DNA of 64,000 bases. Source: Streptomyces sp. H27-H1 (lineage in GTDB: Bacteria; Actinomycetota; Actinomycetes; Streptomycetales; Streptomycetaceae). The position numbers and the translations under genes were made by a program. Where the stretch lies: positions 1 through 64,000 of the forward strand of contig NZ_JAPNLJ010000022.1 of NCBI RefSeq assembly GCF_026627445.1. Reading direction: 5' to 3'. The notes below the pieces were generated by a model. The model had not been told where the DNA came from and searched no databases. It saw nothing but the letters and a program-made list of their open reading frames with translations. This document shows positions 56,704 through 64,000 of the stretch, piece by piece (positions within the stretch are counted from its first letter, which is position 1; each line of letters starts with the position of its first letter).

Positions 56704-59232
56704 GTGGACCAGTTGATCGTCGAAGACCCGACCCGTATCGGCCCGTACCGTCTCATCGCCCGGCTGGGGGCCGGGGGCATGGGCCTGGTCTACCTGGGCC
56801 GGTCCGAGGGCGGGCGCACCGTCGCCGTGAAGGTCGTACAGGCCGAGTACGCAGGGAACCCGGAGTTCCGCAAACGCTTCGCCCGGGAGGTGGCCGCCGC
56901 GCGGCGCGTGGGCGGGAGCTGGACCGCGGCCGTCCTCGATGCCGACCCCGAGGCCGCGGTGCCCTGGGTGGCGACCCAGTACATTCCCGGGCCCGACCTG
57001 CACGCCGTGGTCGCCAAGGACTTCGGGCCGCTGCCCGAGCATTCCGTGCGCACCCTCGCCAACCGGCTCGCCCTCGCCCTGCAGGCCGTGCACGAGGCGG
57101 GCCTGATCCACCGCGACCTCAAGCCCTCCAACGTCCTGGTCACCGTCGACGGTCCGCGCGTCATCGACTTCGGCATCGCCCGGGCCATGGACAGCCTCGC
57201 CGGGGACAGCCTGCTCACCAGTACCGGGATGCTGATCGGCTCGCCCGGGTTCATGTCGCCGGAGCAGGTCCGCGGTCTCGAACTCACGCCCGCCAGCGAT
57301 GTCTTCTGCCTCGGCGCCGTCCTCGTCTACGCCGCCACCGGACGGCTCCTCTTCGGCGCCAGGGACACCGGCCTGAACGCCCACCTCTTCCGCATCGCCG
57401 AGGAGGAGGCGGACCTGACCGGTGTGCCGCAGGAGCTCGTCGGGCTCGTACGCGACTGCCTGCACAAGGACCCGGCCCTGCGGCCCACCCCCAAGGAAGT
57501 CGCCGCCAGTACGGGCGCGGACCAGGCCGGGGAATGGCTGCCGGGCGCGGTCCTGGCCCAACTGGGCCGCCACGCGGCCGAATTGCTGGACTTCGCTCCG
57601 GCGCCCCTGGCCGAGGCCCCCGCGGCGCGCCCGGACCCCCGGGTCCCCTCCCCGCGCCCCCGGCTCCCCCCGCCGCCCGCGTACGCCCCCACGGCCCCCG
57701 CGCACTCCGCCCCCGCGGCGCAGGGCTTCGGGCCACCGCCGGCGGCCACACCCGCCGACGACCGGCCCGCGCCCCCGATTTCGGCGGCCCGGAACCCCGC
57801 CTCCCCGCACTCCAGACGCTGGCGGGGTCTGGTCGTGGCCGCCCTGGTACAGCTGATGGTGCTGATGCAGGGGACGGTCTTCGACATGGCGGCGCCGGAG
57901 CTCCAAGCCGACCTGGGCCTCGGCTCCGAGAGCCTGAATCTGGTGTTCATCGCCTACTGGGTCGCCTTCGGCGGGCTGCTCCTGGCCGGCGGTCACCTCG
58001 TGGACCTGGCGGGGCGCCGGCTGACACTGGTGATCGGCCTGGTCGGATTCACGGCGGCCTCCGCGCTCGGCGGCTCGGCCGGCGGCTCCGGAACGCTGAT
58101 CGCGGTCCGTGTCCTTCAGGGCACCTTCTCGGCGCTCCTGACCCCGGCCGCACTCTCCTTGGTGACGACCGGCTTCACCGACCCCAGGGAACGCGGTAGG
58201 GCCTTCGGGGTCTACGCCGCGCTCGCGGGCGGCGGTTCGGTGCTCGGGCTGTTCGCGGGAGGCCTCTCCTCCGGCCTGGTCTGGAGCTGGAACTTCTACC
58301 TCGCCGTCCCCGTCGCCGTGATCGCCCTGATCCTCGTCCTCTCCCTGCCGCACGACCGTCCGGGCCCGCCCGCCGCCCGCCTCGACGTGCCCGGCCTGCT
58401 GCTCGGCTGCGCCGCCCTCGCCGCCCTCGTCCACGGTCTCTTCGCCGGCGGGCCGTACGGCTGGACCGAGCCCCTCGTACTGATCCCGCTCATCGGCGGC
58501 GCCGTCCTGCTCGGTGCCTTCCTGTGGCGCCAGACCAGGGCGTCGAGCCCGATGCTCCCGCCCTACGTCCTGGGTGACCGCGACCGGCTCGGCTCGCTCC
58601 TCGTCCTGTTCCTGACCGGCGGCGCCACCCTCCTGCTGTTCGCGTTCCTGAACCTGTGCCTGCGAGAAGTCCTCGGCTACACCCCGACCGCCGCCGGAAC
58701 GCTCCTCCTCCCCATGGCCGCCGGCATCCTCATCGGGTCCACCCAGGTGTCCGCCCGGCTGGCGCACCGCGTCGCGCCCGGCCTCCTGATCGCGGCGGGG
58801 CTGGTGCTCGTGGCCGCGGGGCTGCTGATCGTGACCGGCCTCGGAGCCGACGGCGCCTACGTGCCCAAGGTGCTGCCCGCCTCGATCCTCATCGGCCTCG
58901 GCATCGGGCTGGCCTACGTGCCGGCCTTCGACACGGCGACCGCCGGCGTCGACCCCCGGCACGCGGGTGCCACCTCGGCGGCCGTCACCACGGCCCAGCA
59001 GCTCGGCGAGGCCATCGGCGCCATGCTCCTCGCCGCCGTCCTCGCGGCGCACCTGAGCGCCACCTCCGTCGAGGAGCTGACCCGACAGCGGCTGAGCGCC
59101 TACACGACCGCCCTCTGGTGGGCGTTCGGCGCCGTGCTCCTCGCCGCCGTGGCCGCCGGCCTGCTGGTCACGGTCAAGCCGCCCCGGACCGACGCACGGC
59201 AACCGGCCGAACCGCTCCGGGCCCAGCACTAG
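56704..59232 (+). CDS. Ser/Thr protein kinase fused to a DHA2-type MFS transporter
   Basis: An 842-residue single polypeptide. Residues about 10-265 are a Hanks-type kinase: LGAGGMGLVYLGR (glycine loop), VAVKVV (catalytic Lys), HRDLKPSNV, DFGIAR and a SPEQ activation-loop end. A Pro-rich linker of about 80 residues follows. From about residue 375 comes a 14-helix drug:H+ antiporter-like transporter (RGLVVAALVQLMVLMQGTVF, HLVDLAGRRLTLVIGL, RVLQGTFSALLTPAALSLV). The usual extracellular sensor domain of such kinases is replaced by the transporter. The GTG at 56704 (VDQLIVEDPTRIG) matches the normal start of this kinase group. A perfect palindrome overlaps its 5' region. It may phosphorylate in response to transport, or control the transporter. 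Confidence 0.9.
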   Translation: MDQLIVEDPTRIGPYRLIARLGAGGMGLVYLGRSEGGRTVAVKVVQAEYAGNPEFRKRFAREVAAARRVGGSWTAAVLDADPEAAVPWVATQYIPGPDLHAVVAKDFGPLPEHSVRTLANRLALALQAVHEAGLIHRDLKPSNVLVTVDGPRVIDFGIARAMDSLAGDSLLTSTGMLIGSPGFMSPEQVRGLELTPASDVFCLGAVLVYAATGRLLFGARDTGLNAHLFRIAEEEADLTGVPQELVGLVRDCLHKDPALRPTPKEVAASTGADQAGEWLPGAVLAQLGRHAAELLDFAPAPLAEAPAARPDPRVPSPRPRLPPPPAYAPTAPAHSAPAAQGFGPPPAATPADDRPAPPISAARNPASPHSRRWRGLVVAALVQLMVLMQGTVFDMAAPELQADLGLGSESLNLVFIAYWVAFGGLLLAGGHLVDLAGRRLTLVIGLVGFTAASALGGSAGGSGTLIAVRVLQGTFSALLTPAALSLVTTGFTDPRERGRAFGVYAALAGGGSVLGLFAGGLSSGLVWSWNFYLAVPVAVIALILVLSLPHDRPGPPAARLDVPGLLLGCAALAALVHGLFAGGPYGWTEPLVLIPLIGGAVLLGAFLWRQTRASSPMLPPYVLGDRDRLGSLLVLFLTGGATLLLFAFLNLCLREVLGYTPTAAGTLLLPMAAGILIGSTQVSARLAHRVAPGLLIAAGLVLVAAGLLIVTGLGADGAYVPKVLPASILIGLGIGLAYVPAFDTATAGVDPRHAGATSAAVTTAQQLGEAIGAMLLAAVLAAHLSATSVEELTRQRLSAYTTALWWAFGAVLLAAVAAGLLVTVKPPRTDARQPAEPLRAQH

Positions 59233-59939
59233 GCGGTTTCGCGCGAACCACCGGGTCGATGCCCAGCAGGCACGCACGGGGCATCGACCCGGGCCCCGGC
59301 GGGTGCGGCGTGCGGACCCGGCTGGACGCGCAGGGGGCCTTCCAGCGCCGTGACGGCGTTTCCGGTGAGGAGTACGCGGTCCCCGTGCACGGTGGTGCGG
59401 ACCAGGCCGGTCCGCGCGGAGCCTGGAGTCCCGTGAGTTCGCTGCGGCCCAGACGCGCCGACCAGTAGGGGGCGAGCACGGTGTGGGCGCTGCCGGTGAC
59501 CGGGTCCTCGGCAATGCCCCGGGCCGGCGCGAAGAAGCGGGAGACGAAGTCGTGCTCGGCACCGGCCCCGGCGGCCGGCGCCGTGACGATCACGCTCGGC
59601 GTTCTCGTGGGAGTGGGTGAGGAGGACGCCGTAGTGCCGGCTGAGGAACCGTACGGTCCCGGCGAGTCCCCGCTCTTCGCGCGGCACGTGCGCCGTGGCC
59701 AGTGTGGCGTGGCCGCACAGCCTGGACTCGACGAGCGGCGTGAACCAGCGGACGGCCCAGTCGGCCTCGGCCGGGGAGGGCAGCGGGAGGGCGAACGCGG
59801 TCTCGCAATGGTTCATCTCGGCCGCGATCTGCCGCATCCAGGCATCGTCGGGCCACTGCCCGGACGGCAGGAGGCACACGGCCGCCGGGTTCCCGGCGAA
59901 AGGGCGGTCGGTGAAGGCGTCGACGACGTGCATGCGCAT
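59229..59939 (-). pseudogene. PhzF-family isomerase pseudogene
   Basis: N-terminal PhzF sequence (MRMHVVDAFTDRPFAGNPAA, NHCETAFAL, ESRLCGHATLATAHV) is followed by a shift near 59610 into another frame, with SRFFAPARGIAEDPVTGSAH. A second shift near 59415 returns to the first frame, with TVHGDRVLLTGNAVTALEG. About 90 residues normally present in the middle are missing. PhzF proteins are isomerases of phenazine and related pathways; this copy cannot be functional as read. Two separate lesions make simple sequencing error unlikely, although homopolymer errors cannot be excluded. Confidence 0.75.
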
Positions 59940-60075
59940 GCCAGGACCGTAGTGATGCCGAGGTGGCCCCCGCCAACGCCAACCGGGCAGGCTGGCCTGG
60001 CCGGGAGCGTCCAGGTGATGACCTGCCCGGACGGGGGAGTGCCGCCCGGGCGGAGCATGACCCTGAAGAGGCGCC

Positions 60076-60861
60076 CTAGCGCCTGCCGTGGACGAGCGTG
60101 AACACCGCGCCCTCCGGGTCCGCGACCGTGGCCAGCCGCCCGCTCAGGCCCTCGCGCGGCGGCTGGACGATCCGGCCGCCGAGCCGCAGGACCCGGGCGG
60201 CGGCAGCGTCGGTGTCCTCCACCTCGAAGTACGTCATCCAGTGCGGTCCCCGGTCGTGGGGCAGGGAGCGGCCGACCCCGTGCACGGCGGCCACCGGCCG
60301 GCCCTGCAGGAACAGTGTGAGGTAGTCGAAGTCCTCGTCGGCGTCGGCGTGCGCACGGGCCTCGTGGCCGAAGACGTGCTCGTAGAACTTCCCGACCGTC
60401 GAGGTGTCCTGAGTGATCAGCTCGTGCCACACCGGGGTGCCGGGACCGCCGGCCAGCCGGGTGCCGAGGTGGGACGCCGTCTGCCAGAGTCCGAAGATCG
60501 CGCCCAGCGGGTCCGAGCAGATCGCCACCCGGCCGGCGGCCCCGGCGTCCAGCGGGCCCACCGCGACCGTGCCGCCGCAGGATCGGATGGCTTCGGCCGT
60601 CGCGTCGGCGTCGTCCGTGGCGAGGTACGTGGTCCAGGCCACCGGCAGCTGCCGGTCCGGCGGCGTCTCGCCGATGCCGGCCACCTCCCGCCCGTCGAGC
60701 ATGGCCCGCACGTACTGGCCCAGCTGCTGGGGGCCGGGCTCGTACTCCCAGCCGAACAGATCGGCGTAGAACTCCTCGGTGGTCCCGAGGCCGTGCACCA
60801 TCAGGCTCGCCCAGCACGGCGTGCCGGGCGTGCGCCGCGTTGCTTCCGATGCCTCGGTCAT
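60076..60861 (-). CDS. VOC-family (glyoxalase-like) protein, two-domain
   Basis: A 261-residue protein made of two VOC repeats. The first runs from WASLMVHGLGTTEEFYADLFGW to SDPLGAIFGLWQ, the second from VWHELITQDTSTVGKFYEHVFG to ADPEGAVFTLVH. It resembles the CFP30B/hydroxylase-type glyoxalases of actinomycetes. Likely metal-binding residues are the His/Glu at repeat ends, but the first repeat lacks a clear His. Start at 60861 (MTEASEATRR) with GGAGGA about ten bases upstream. Stand-alone gene; substrate unknown. Confidence 0.85.
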   Translation of the reverse strand: MTEASEATRRTPGTPCWASLMVHGLGTTEEFYADLFGWEYEPGPQQLGQYVRAMLDGREVAGIGETPPDRQLPVAWTTYLATDDADATAEAIRSCGGTVAVGPLDAGAAGRVAICSDPLGAIFGLWQTASHLGTRLAGGPGTPVWHELITQDTSTVGKFYEHVFGHEARAHADADEDFDYLTLFLQGRPVAAVHGVGRSLPHDRGPHWMTYFEVEDTDAAAARVLRLGGRIVQPPREGLSGRLATVADPEGAVFTLVHGRR

Positions 60862-61036
60862 GTCAGCCGTCTCCTCCGTCGTCACGCTCGTGACCCTTCC
60901 CGGAGCTGATAGTTCCACTCCGGGGGGCCGGGCGCGCCCCGACCGGCCGGGATTTCGCGGGACCCGGAAGAGATGACCGGAACAGTGCGGCCCGTCGATG
61001 TCGGACTTGTTACGCGGGGTGTGTGCGGGGAGCAAA

Positions 61037-61906
61037 ATGGCCCGCATGACTGCGAACCCGACCCGCTCCCCGCTCGTCTCCGCCACCGACCTGAAAGAGG
61101 AGCTGTCCGGTCCGCTGCCACCGGTCCTCCTGGACGTCCGCTGGCAGCTCGGCGGCCCGAACCTGCGGCCCGAGTACGAGGCCGGACACCTGCCGGACGC
61201 GGTCTACGTCGACCTCGACGCGGAACTGGCAGGCCCGGCGGGGTCGGGCGGACGGCACCCGCTGCCGGATCCGGAGGAGTTCGGGGCGGTGATGCGGCGG
61301 GCCGGCGTCTCGGCGGACGTGCCGGTCGTCGTGTACGACGGCGGCCAGGGCTGGGCGGCGGCGCGTGCCTGGTGGCTGTTGCGCTGGACGGGTCACCCGA
61401 GCGTACGGGTTCTGGACGGGGGACTCGGGGCGTGGCAGGCCGCTCACGCTCCGCTGTCGACCGAGGTCACTCCCGTGAGGGAGGGTGATTTCAAGCCAAA
61501 TCCGGGCTCCATCGGACTGCTGGACGCGGACGGGGCGGCGGCACTGGCCCGGACGGGTGTCCTACTGGACGCACGGGCGGGCGAGCGGTACCGGGGCGAG
61601 GTCGAACCGATCGATCCGGTCGGGGGCCACATCCCGGGCGCGGTATCGGCGCCCACCACGCAGAACGCGGGACCCGACGGCCTGCTCCTTGACCGCGACG
61701 CCCTGCGGTCCCGCTTCGAGGGCCTCGGCGTGCACGCCGACACCGGCACCCCGGTCGGCGTGTACTGCGGCTCCGGCGTCTCGGGGGCCCACGAGGTCCT
61801 CGCGCTCGCGGCGGCGGGCATCCCGGCAGCGCTGTACGCGGGCAGCTGGTCGGAATGGTCCGCGGACCCGGCGCGCGAGGTGGCGGTCGGCGAACTGCCG
61901 GGCTAG
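61037..61906 (+). CDS. Rhodanese-type sulfurtransferase
   Basis: A 289-residue two-domain rhodanese. The inactive N-terminal domain has PVLLDVRWQLGG and GHLPDAVYVDLD. The active C-terminal domain has LLDARAGERYRGEVEPID and GHIPGAVSAP. The catalytic loop is CGSGVSG with Cys244. This loop fits thiosulfate or 3-mercaptopyruvate sulfurtransferases. Start ATG at 61037 after GGGGAG; the ATG at 61046 is also possible. Convergent with sepH, with a strong shared hairpin between. Confidence 0.92.
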   Translation: MARMTANPTRSPLVSATDLKEELSGPLPPVLLDVRWQLGGPNLRPEYEAGHLPDAVYVDLDAELAGPAGSGGRHPLPDPEEFGAVMRRAGVSADVPVVVYDGGQGWAAARAWWLLRWTGHPSVRVLDGGLGAWQAAHAPLSTEVTPVREGDFKPNPGSIGLLDADGAAALARTGVLLDARAGERYRGEVEPIDPVGGHIPGAVSAPTTQNAGPDGLLLDRDALRSRFEGLGVHADTGTPVGVYCGSGVSGAHEVLALAAAGIPAALYAGSWSEWSADPAREVAVGELPG

Positions 61907-61916
61907 GGGCAGCGGC

Positions 61917-61958
61917 CTCCGGTCCCGCGGACGCCTGTGGCCGTCCGCGGGACCGGAG
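61917..61958. terminator. Bidirectional terminator between sulfurtransferase and sepH
   Basis: A perfect 16-bp stem: 61917-61932 (starting CTCCGGTCCCGC) pairs with 61943-61958, loop 10 nt. It lies between two convergent stop codons. Confidence 0.9.
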
Positions 61959-61964
61959 CCCGGG

Positions 61965-62975
61965 TTACTCCTGCTTCTTGCGGCGGGTGCCGAAGACGAT
62001 CTCGTCCCAGCTCGGTACCGCCGCACGGCGGCCGGGCCGCACCCCGTCGGCCTCCGCCTGCCGGTCCGTGGTGCCCGTCAGCCGGTCCCGGTGTCCCGCC
62101 ACGGTGCGCGGCATCAGCACGTCCGCGTACGCGGAACCCGCACCGGCCGAGGCGGCGGGCGGCTCCTCCACCTCCGGTTCGATCACCGGCTCCGGAACCA
62201 CCAGGTCGCCGCGGAAGCTCGGGACCGCCTCCAGCAGGGCCGTCAGCGTGTCCCGCTCGTCCTCGGGCTCCGGCTCCGGCGGGGGAGGGGGAGCGGTGGG
62301 GCGTTCCATCTGGCGGTCGAGCGCCCGGTCCAGCGGCCGGTCGCGAGGCAGCCGGGCGATCCTCGGCACGAACGGGAAGCTCGGCTCCGGGGTCGCCGGC
62401 AGGTCGTCGGACTCGCCGATCAGCGAACGGGCCTCGTCGTCCACGGCCACGACCAGCCGACGGGGCGGGTCGTACGTCCAGCTCGCCGAGTGCGGTTCGG
62501 CCGCGACCCGGTAGACGAGCAGGACCTCCCACGTGCCGTCGTCCCGGCGCCAGGAGTCCCACTGGACGGATTCCTTGTCGGCCCCGCGCAGCGTGAGCCG
62601 TTCCTGGACGGCCTCGCCGAGCTGGGGTCCGGTGTTCTCGCCGGGCCGGCGCACGGGGGTCTTGCGGGCCCGCTCGGCCATGAACGCGCGCTCGGCGAGC
62701 ACGGGGCCCTCGAAGCGGCGTACGCGGTCGACCGGGATGCCGGCCATCTGGGCGACCTCCTCAGCGGAGGCACCGGCCCGTATGCGGGCCTGGATGTCGC
62801 GGGGGCGGAGGTGGCTCTCCACCTCGATCTCGATCTGGTTCAGGCGCGCACGGTCATTGCGCACGGCTGCCCGGAGACGCTCGTCGATCGGAAGCGTGTA
62901 CTCCGTGCTGTCCGCAGCCTTGAGCACCAGTCGTGTGCCGTCATTTGAGACGGCCACGACACGCAGTTCGGGCAT
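61965..62975 (-). CDS. sepH: Septation protein SepH
   Basis: A 336-residue cell-division regulator. The N-terminal DUF3071 domain (about 1-170) starts MPELRVVAVSNDGTRLVL and contains a helix-turn-helix (SAEEVAQMAGIPVDRVRRFE) followed by WEVLLVYRVAAEPHSASWTY. The C-terminal part is disordered, acidic and Pro-rich (APPPPPEPEPEDER), ending with the conserved FGTRRKKQE. SepH binds FtsZ and promotes ring assembly in sporulation septa of Streptomyces (established for this family). ATG at 62975 with GGAGG upstream; the longer frame to 63062 is not family sequence. A genus marker for this window. Confidence 0.96.
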   Translation of the reverse strand: MPELRVVAVSNDGTRLVLKAADSTEYTLPIDERLRAAVRNDRARLNQIEIEVESHLRPRDIQARIRAGASAEEVAQMAGIPVDRVRRFEGPVLAERAFMAERARKTPVRRPGENTGPQLGEAVQERLTLRGADKESVQWDSWRRDDGTWEVLLVYRVAAEPHSASWTYDPPRRLVVAVDDEARSLIGESDDLPATPEPSFPFVPRIARLPRDRPLDRALDRQMERPTAPPPPPEPEPEDERDTLTALLEAVPSFRGDLVVPEPVIEPEVEEPPAASAGAGSAYADVLMPRTVAGHRDRLTGTTDRQAEADGVRPGRRAAVPSWDEIVFGTRRKKQE

Positions 62976-63508
62976 GGGAACCTCCCGGGTGGTGCCTGCC
63001 GACGTCACGTGCGTCGCTGCTTCCGCTAGTCGAGTGTGGCCTGCCCGGGTGCAGCCTGCCACTACCTTGCCGAGTTAAACCGGCGTGTCGGGCATGCGCC
63101 CTTGATCGCTGTTATGGCACGGTTACCTGTTGGGCACGCACAGTGACCGAATGATTACTGTGCGCAGCAGGATCCCGTGCAATATCGCGGCATCGCCGGT
63201 ATCGAGTGCCGATTTTCCACCAGCCGGCCCCCTCTCCCGGGTCCGGACATCCGTAAGGAAGGACGGCCCCAGGGCTCGCCACAGTACTCCATTCGGGCCA
63301 CCTGGGTGGACCGGCGCGCCGCCGAACTTGTCTCGGACGGCGGGAGTTGGGCTGCCCTGAAACGGGATCACGCCCGGCCGGGCCTGCGCTCATCTCCAAT
63401 TCGGGGTGTCCTGCTTCACAGAATCTCCGGAAATGGAACTATCCGTTTCGCTCATCGGTCAGTAAGTGCAAGGAAGTGGTGAAGCGCGAGAGGCAGGACA
63501 CGCAGGGG
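62976..63508. other. Divergent promoter region of sepH and membrane protein gene
   Basis: About 530 bp with no credible gene. An inverted repeat GCACAGT (63138-63144) / ACTGTGC (63157-63163) with a 12-bp spacer stands about 165 bp upstream of sepH and may be a regulatory site. The half nearer 63509 contains a relatively AT-rich stretch (63420-63470). Confidence 0.4.
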
Positions 63509-64000
63509 ATGACGATGGGTCACAAGACGCTGCCGGACATCGAACCGGAACGGGACGGGCAGAAGAAGAAACTGGACCTGAGTGCGGCTCAGGTCGCGGG
63601 TTCCTCTCTGGCCACGGTCGCGGCGGCCCTGCTCGCCTCGCAGATGGGCGTCTACGGGACCATCCTCGGCGCCGGCGTCGTGAGCGTGGTGGCCACCGCG
63701 GGAGGCCCCGTCATCCAGCACTTCTTCCGGCGCACCGGCGACCAGCTGCGCGAGACGGCCCGGCCGAAGGCCCGTCAGGTCCCGGCGGCGGAGCCCCGCG
63801 AGAATCGCGCACCCGACGGGACGATGACGCTGCGCGCCGTCCCCGCCGGCGGGCCGCCCGACGAGGAGTTCGGCGAGGGCACGCTGCACGGCACCCGGAT
63901 GCGGGGCTGGAAGCGGACGGCGGTGGCCTCCGGTGCGGCCTTCTTCATAGCGCTCGGCGGCCTGGGGACCTACGAGGCGGTGGCCGGTACCTCGGTCAGC
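63509..64000 (+). CDS. Membrane protein of unknown function (3' truncated by window)
   Basis: At least 164 residues, open to the window edge. A polar start (MTMGHKTLPDIEPERDGQKK), a first hydrophobic hairpin (SSLATVAAALLASQM, ILGAGVVSVVATAGG), a charged cytoplasmic linker, and a further TM helix beginning AVASGAAFFIALGGLGTYEA. The ATG at 63509 and another at 63515 are both possible. It is divergent from sepH. No family named. Confidence 0.7.
   Translation, partial: MTMGHKTLPDIEPERDGQKKKLDLSAAQVAGSSLATVAAALLASQMGVYGTILGAGVVSVVATAGGPVIQHFFRRTGDQLRETARPKARQVPAAEPRENRAPDGTMTLRAVPAGGPPDEEFGEGTLHGTRMRGWKRTAVASGAAFFIALGGLGTYEAVAGTSVS

Noticed and set aside
56338-59562. 1074-codon minus-strand frame across the kinase-MFS gene
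   Set aside because: Low-complexity Gly/Glu/Arg translation typical of antisense frames in high-GC genes; the plus strand has full kinase and transporter motifs.

Overview
The window is from a high-GC actinomycete chromosome, almost certainly a Streptomyces. The support is extreme third-position GC bias, GTG/TTG starts, and families typical of that genus: SepH, a DUF5998 protein, AfsR/SARP regulators, a PucR regulator, M4 and S8 secreted proteases, a MatB-like PNAG synthase, and Rhs proteins with a WXG-type (T7SS) N-terminus. No rRNA, tRNA, CRISPR array or intact insertion sequence was seen.

Layout. (1) 1-3.5 kb: a core block of an ATP-grasp acyl-CoA synthetase (partial), a DUF5998 protein, an alkaline-phosphatase-family protein and thymidine kinase (tdk). 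(2) 3.5-15.4 kb: an accessory block built around tdk. A polymorphic-toxin module (SseB-like protein, ESX-like partner, Rhs toxin, immunity) follows intact tdk. Three further 3'-tdk copies at 9.74, 12.97 and 14.99 kb separate it from a two-gene segment (conserved hypothetical plus pRiA4b ORF-3 protein) and from a wrecked third module that keeps only a chimeric colicin-immunity-like gene. (3) 15.7-35 kb: secreted hydrolases and regulation. These are an M4 protease, a MatB-like deacetylase/glycosyltransferase with an ECF sigma pair upstream, an M36-like protease, a PASTA lipoprotein, two SARP regulators, an S8 protease with P-domains and a phospholipase A2 carrying YD-like repeats. Short tdk and immunity-gene relics lie at 24.04, 25.61 and 35.29 kb. 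(4) 35.3-41.5 kb: a second toxin module, nearly identical to the first in its N-terminal parts but with a different toxin tip and immunity gene. (5) 41.6-64 kb: mostly ordinary chromosome. It holds a membrane protein, PucR regulator, NfeD/flotillin pair, flavin amine oxidase, AraC regulator, CASTOR/POLLUX-like channel, a His-rich MFS exporter with a divergent ArsR sensor, MpaB-like oxygenase plus UppS, a kinase-MFS fusion, VOC protein, sulfurtransferase and SepH.

How it fits together. The toxin modules share a conserved upstream element (GGAAC-17 bp-GCGT) and a tightly overlapping gene order, so SseB-like protein, ESX-like partner and Rhs protein look co-expressed and probably act together in type VII-like delivery. 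Both Rhs genes are broken in the YD-repeat shell, one by a 2-nt deletion and one by an in-frame amber codon, while both toxin tips and both immunity genes stay open. The repeated 3'-tdk segments, all lacking a working P-loop, suggest that tdk is a recombination anchor at which toxin/immunity cassettes have been gained and displaced several times. That is the most unusual feature of the window. Functions are read from motifs by eye; no database search was possible.
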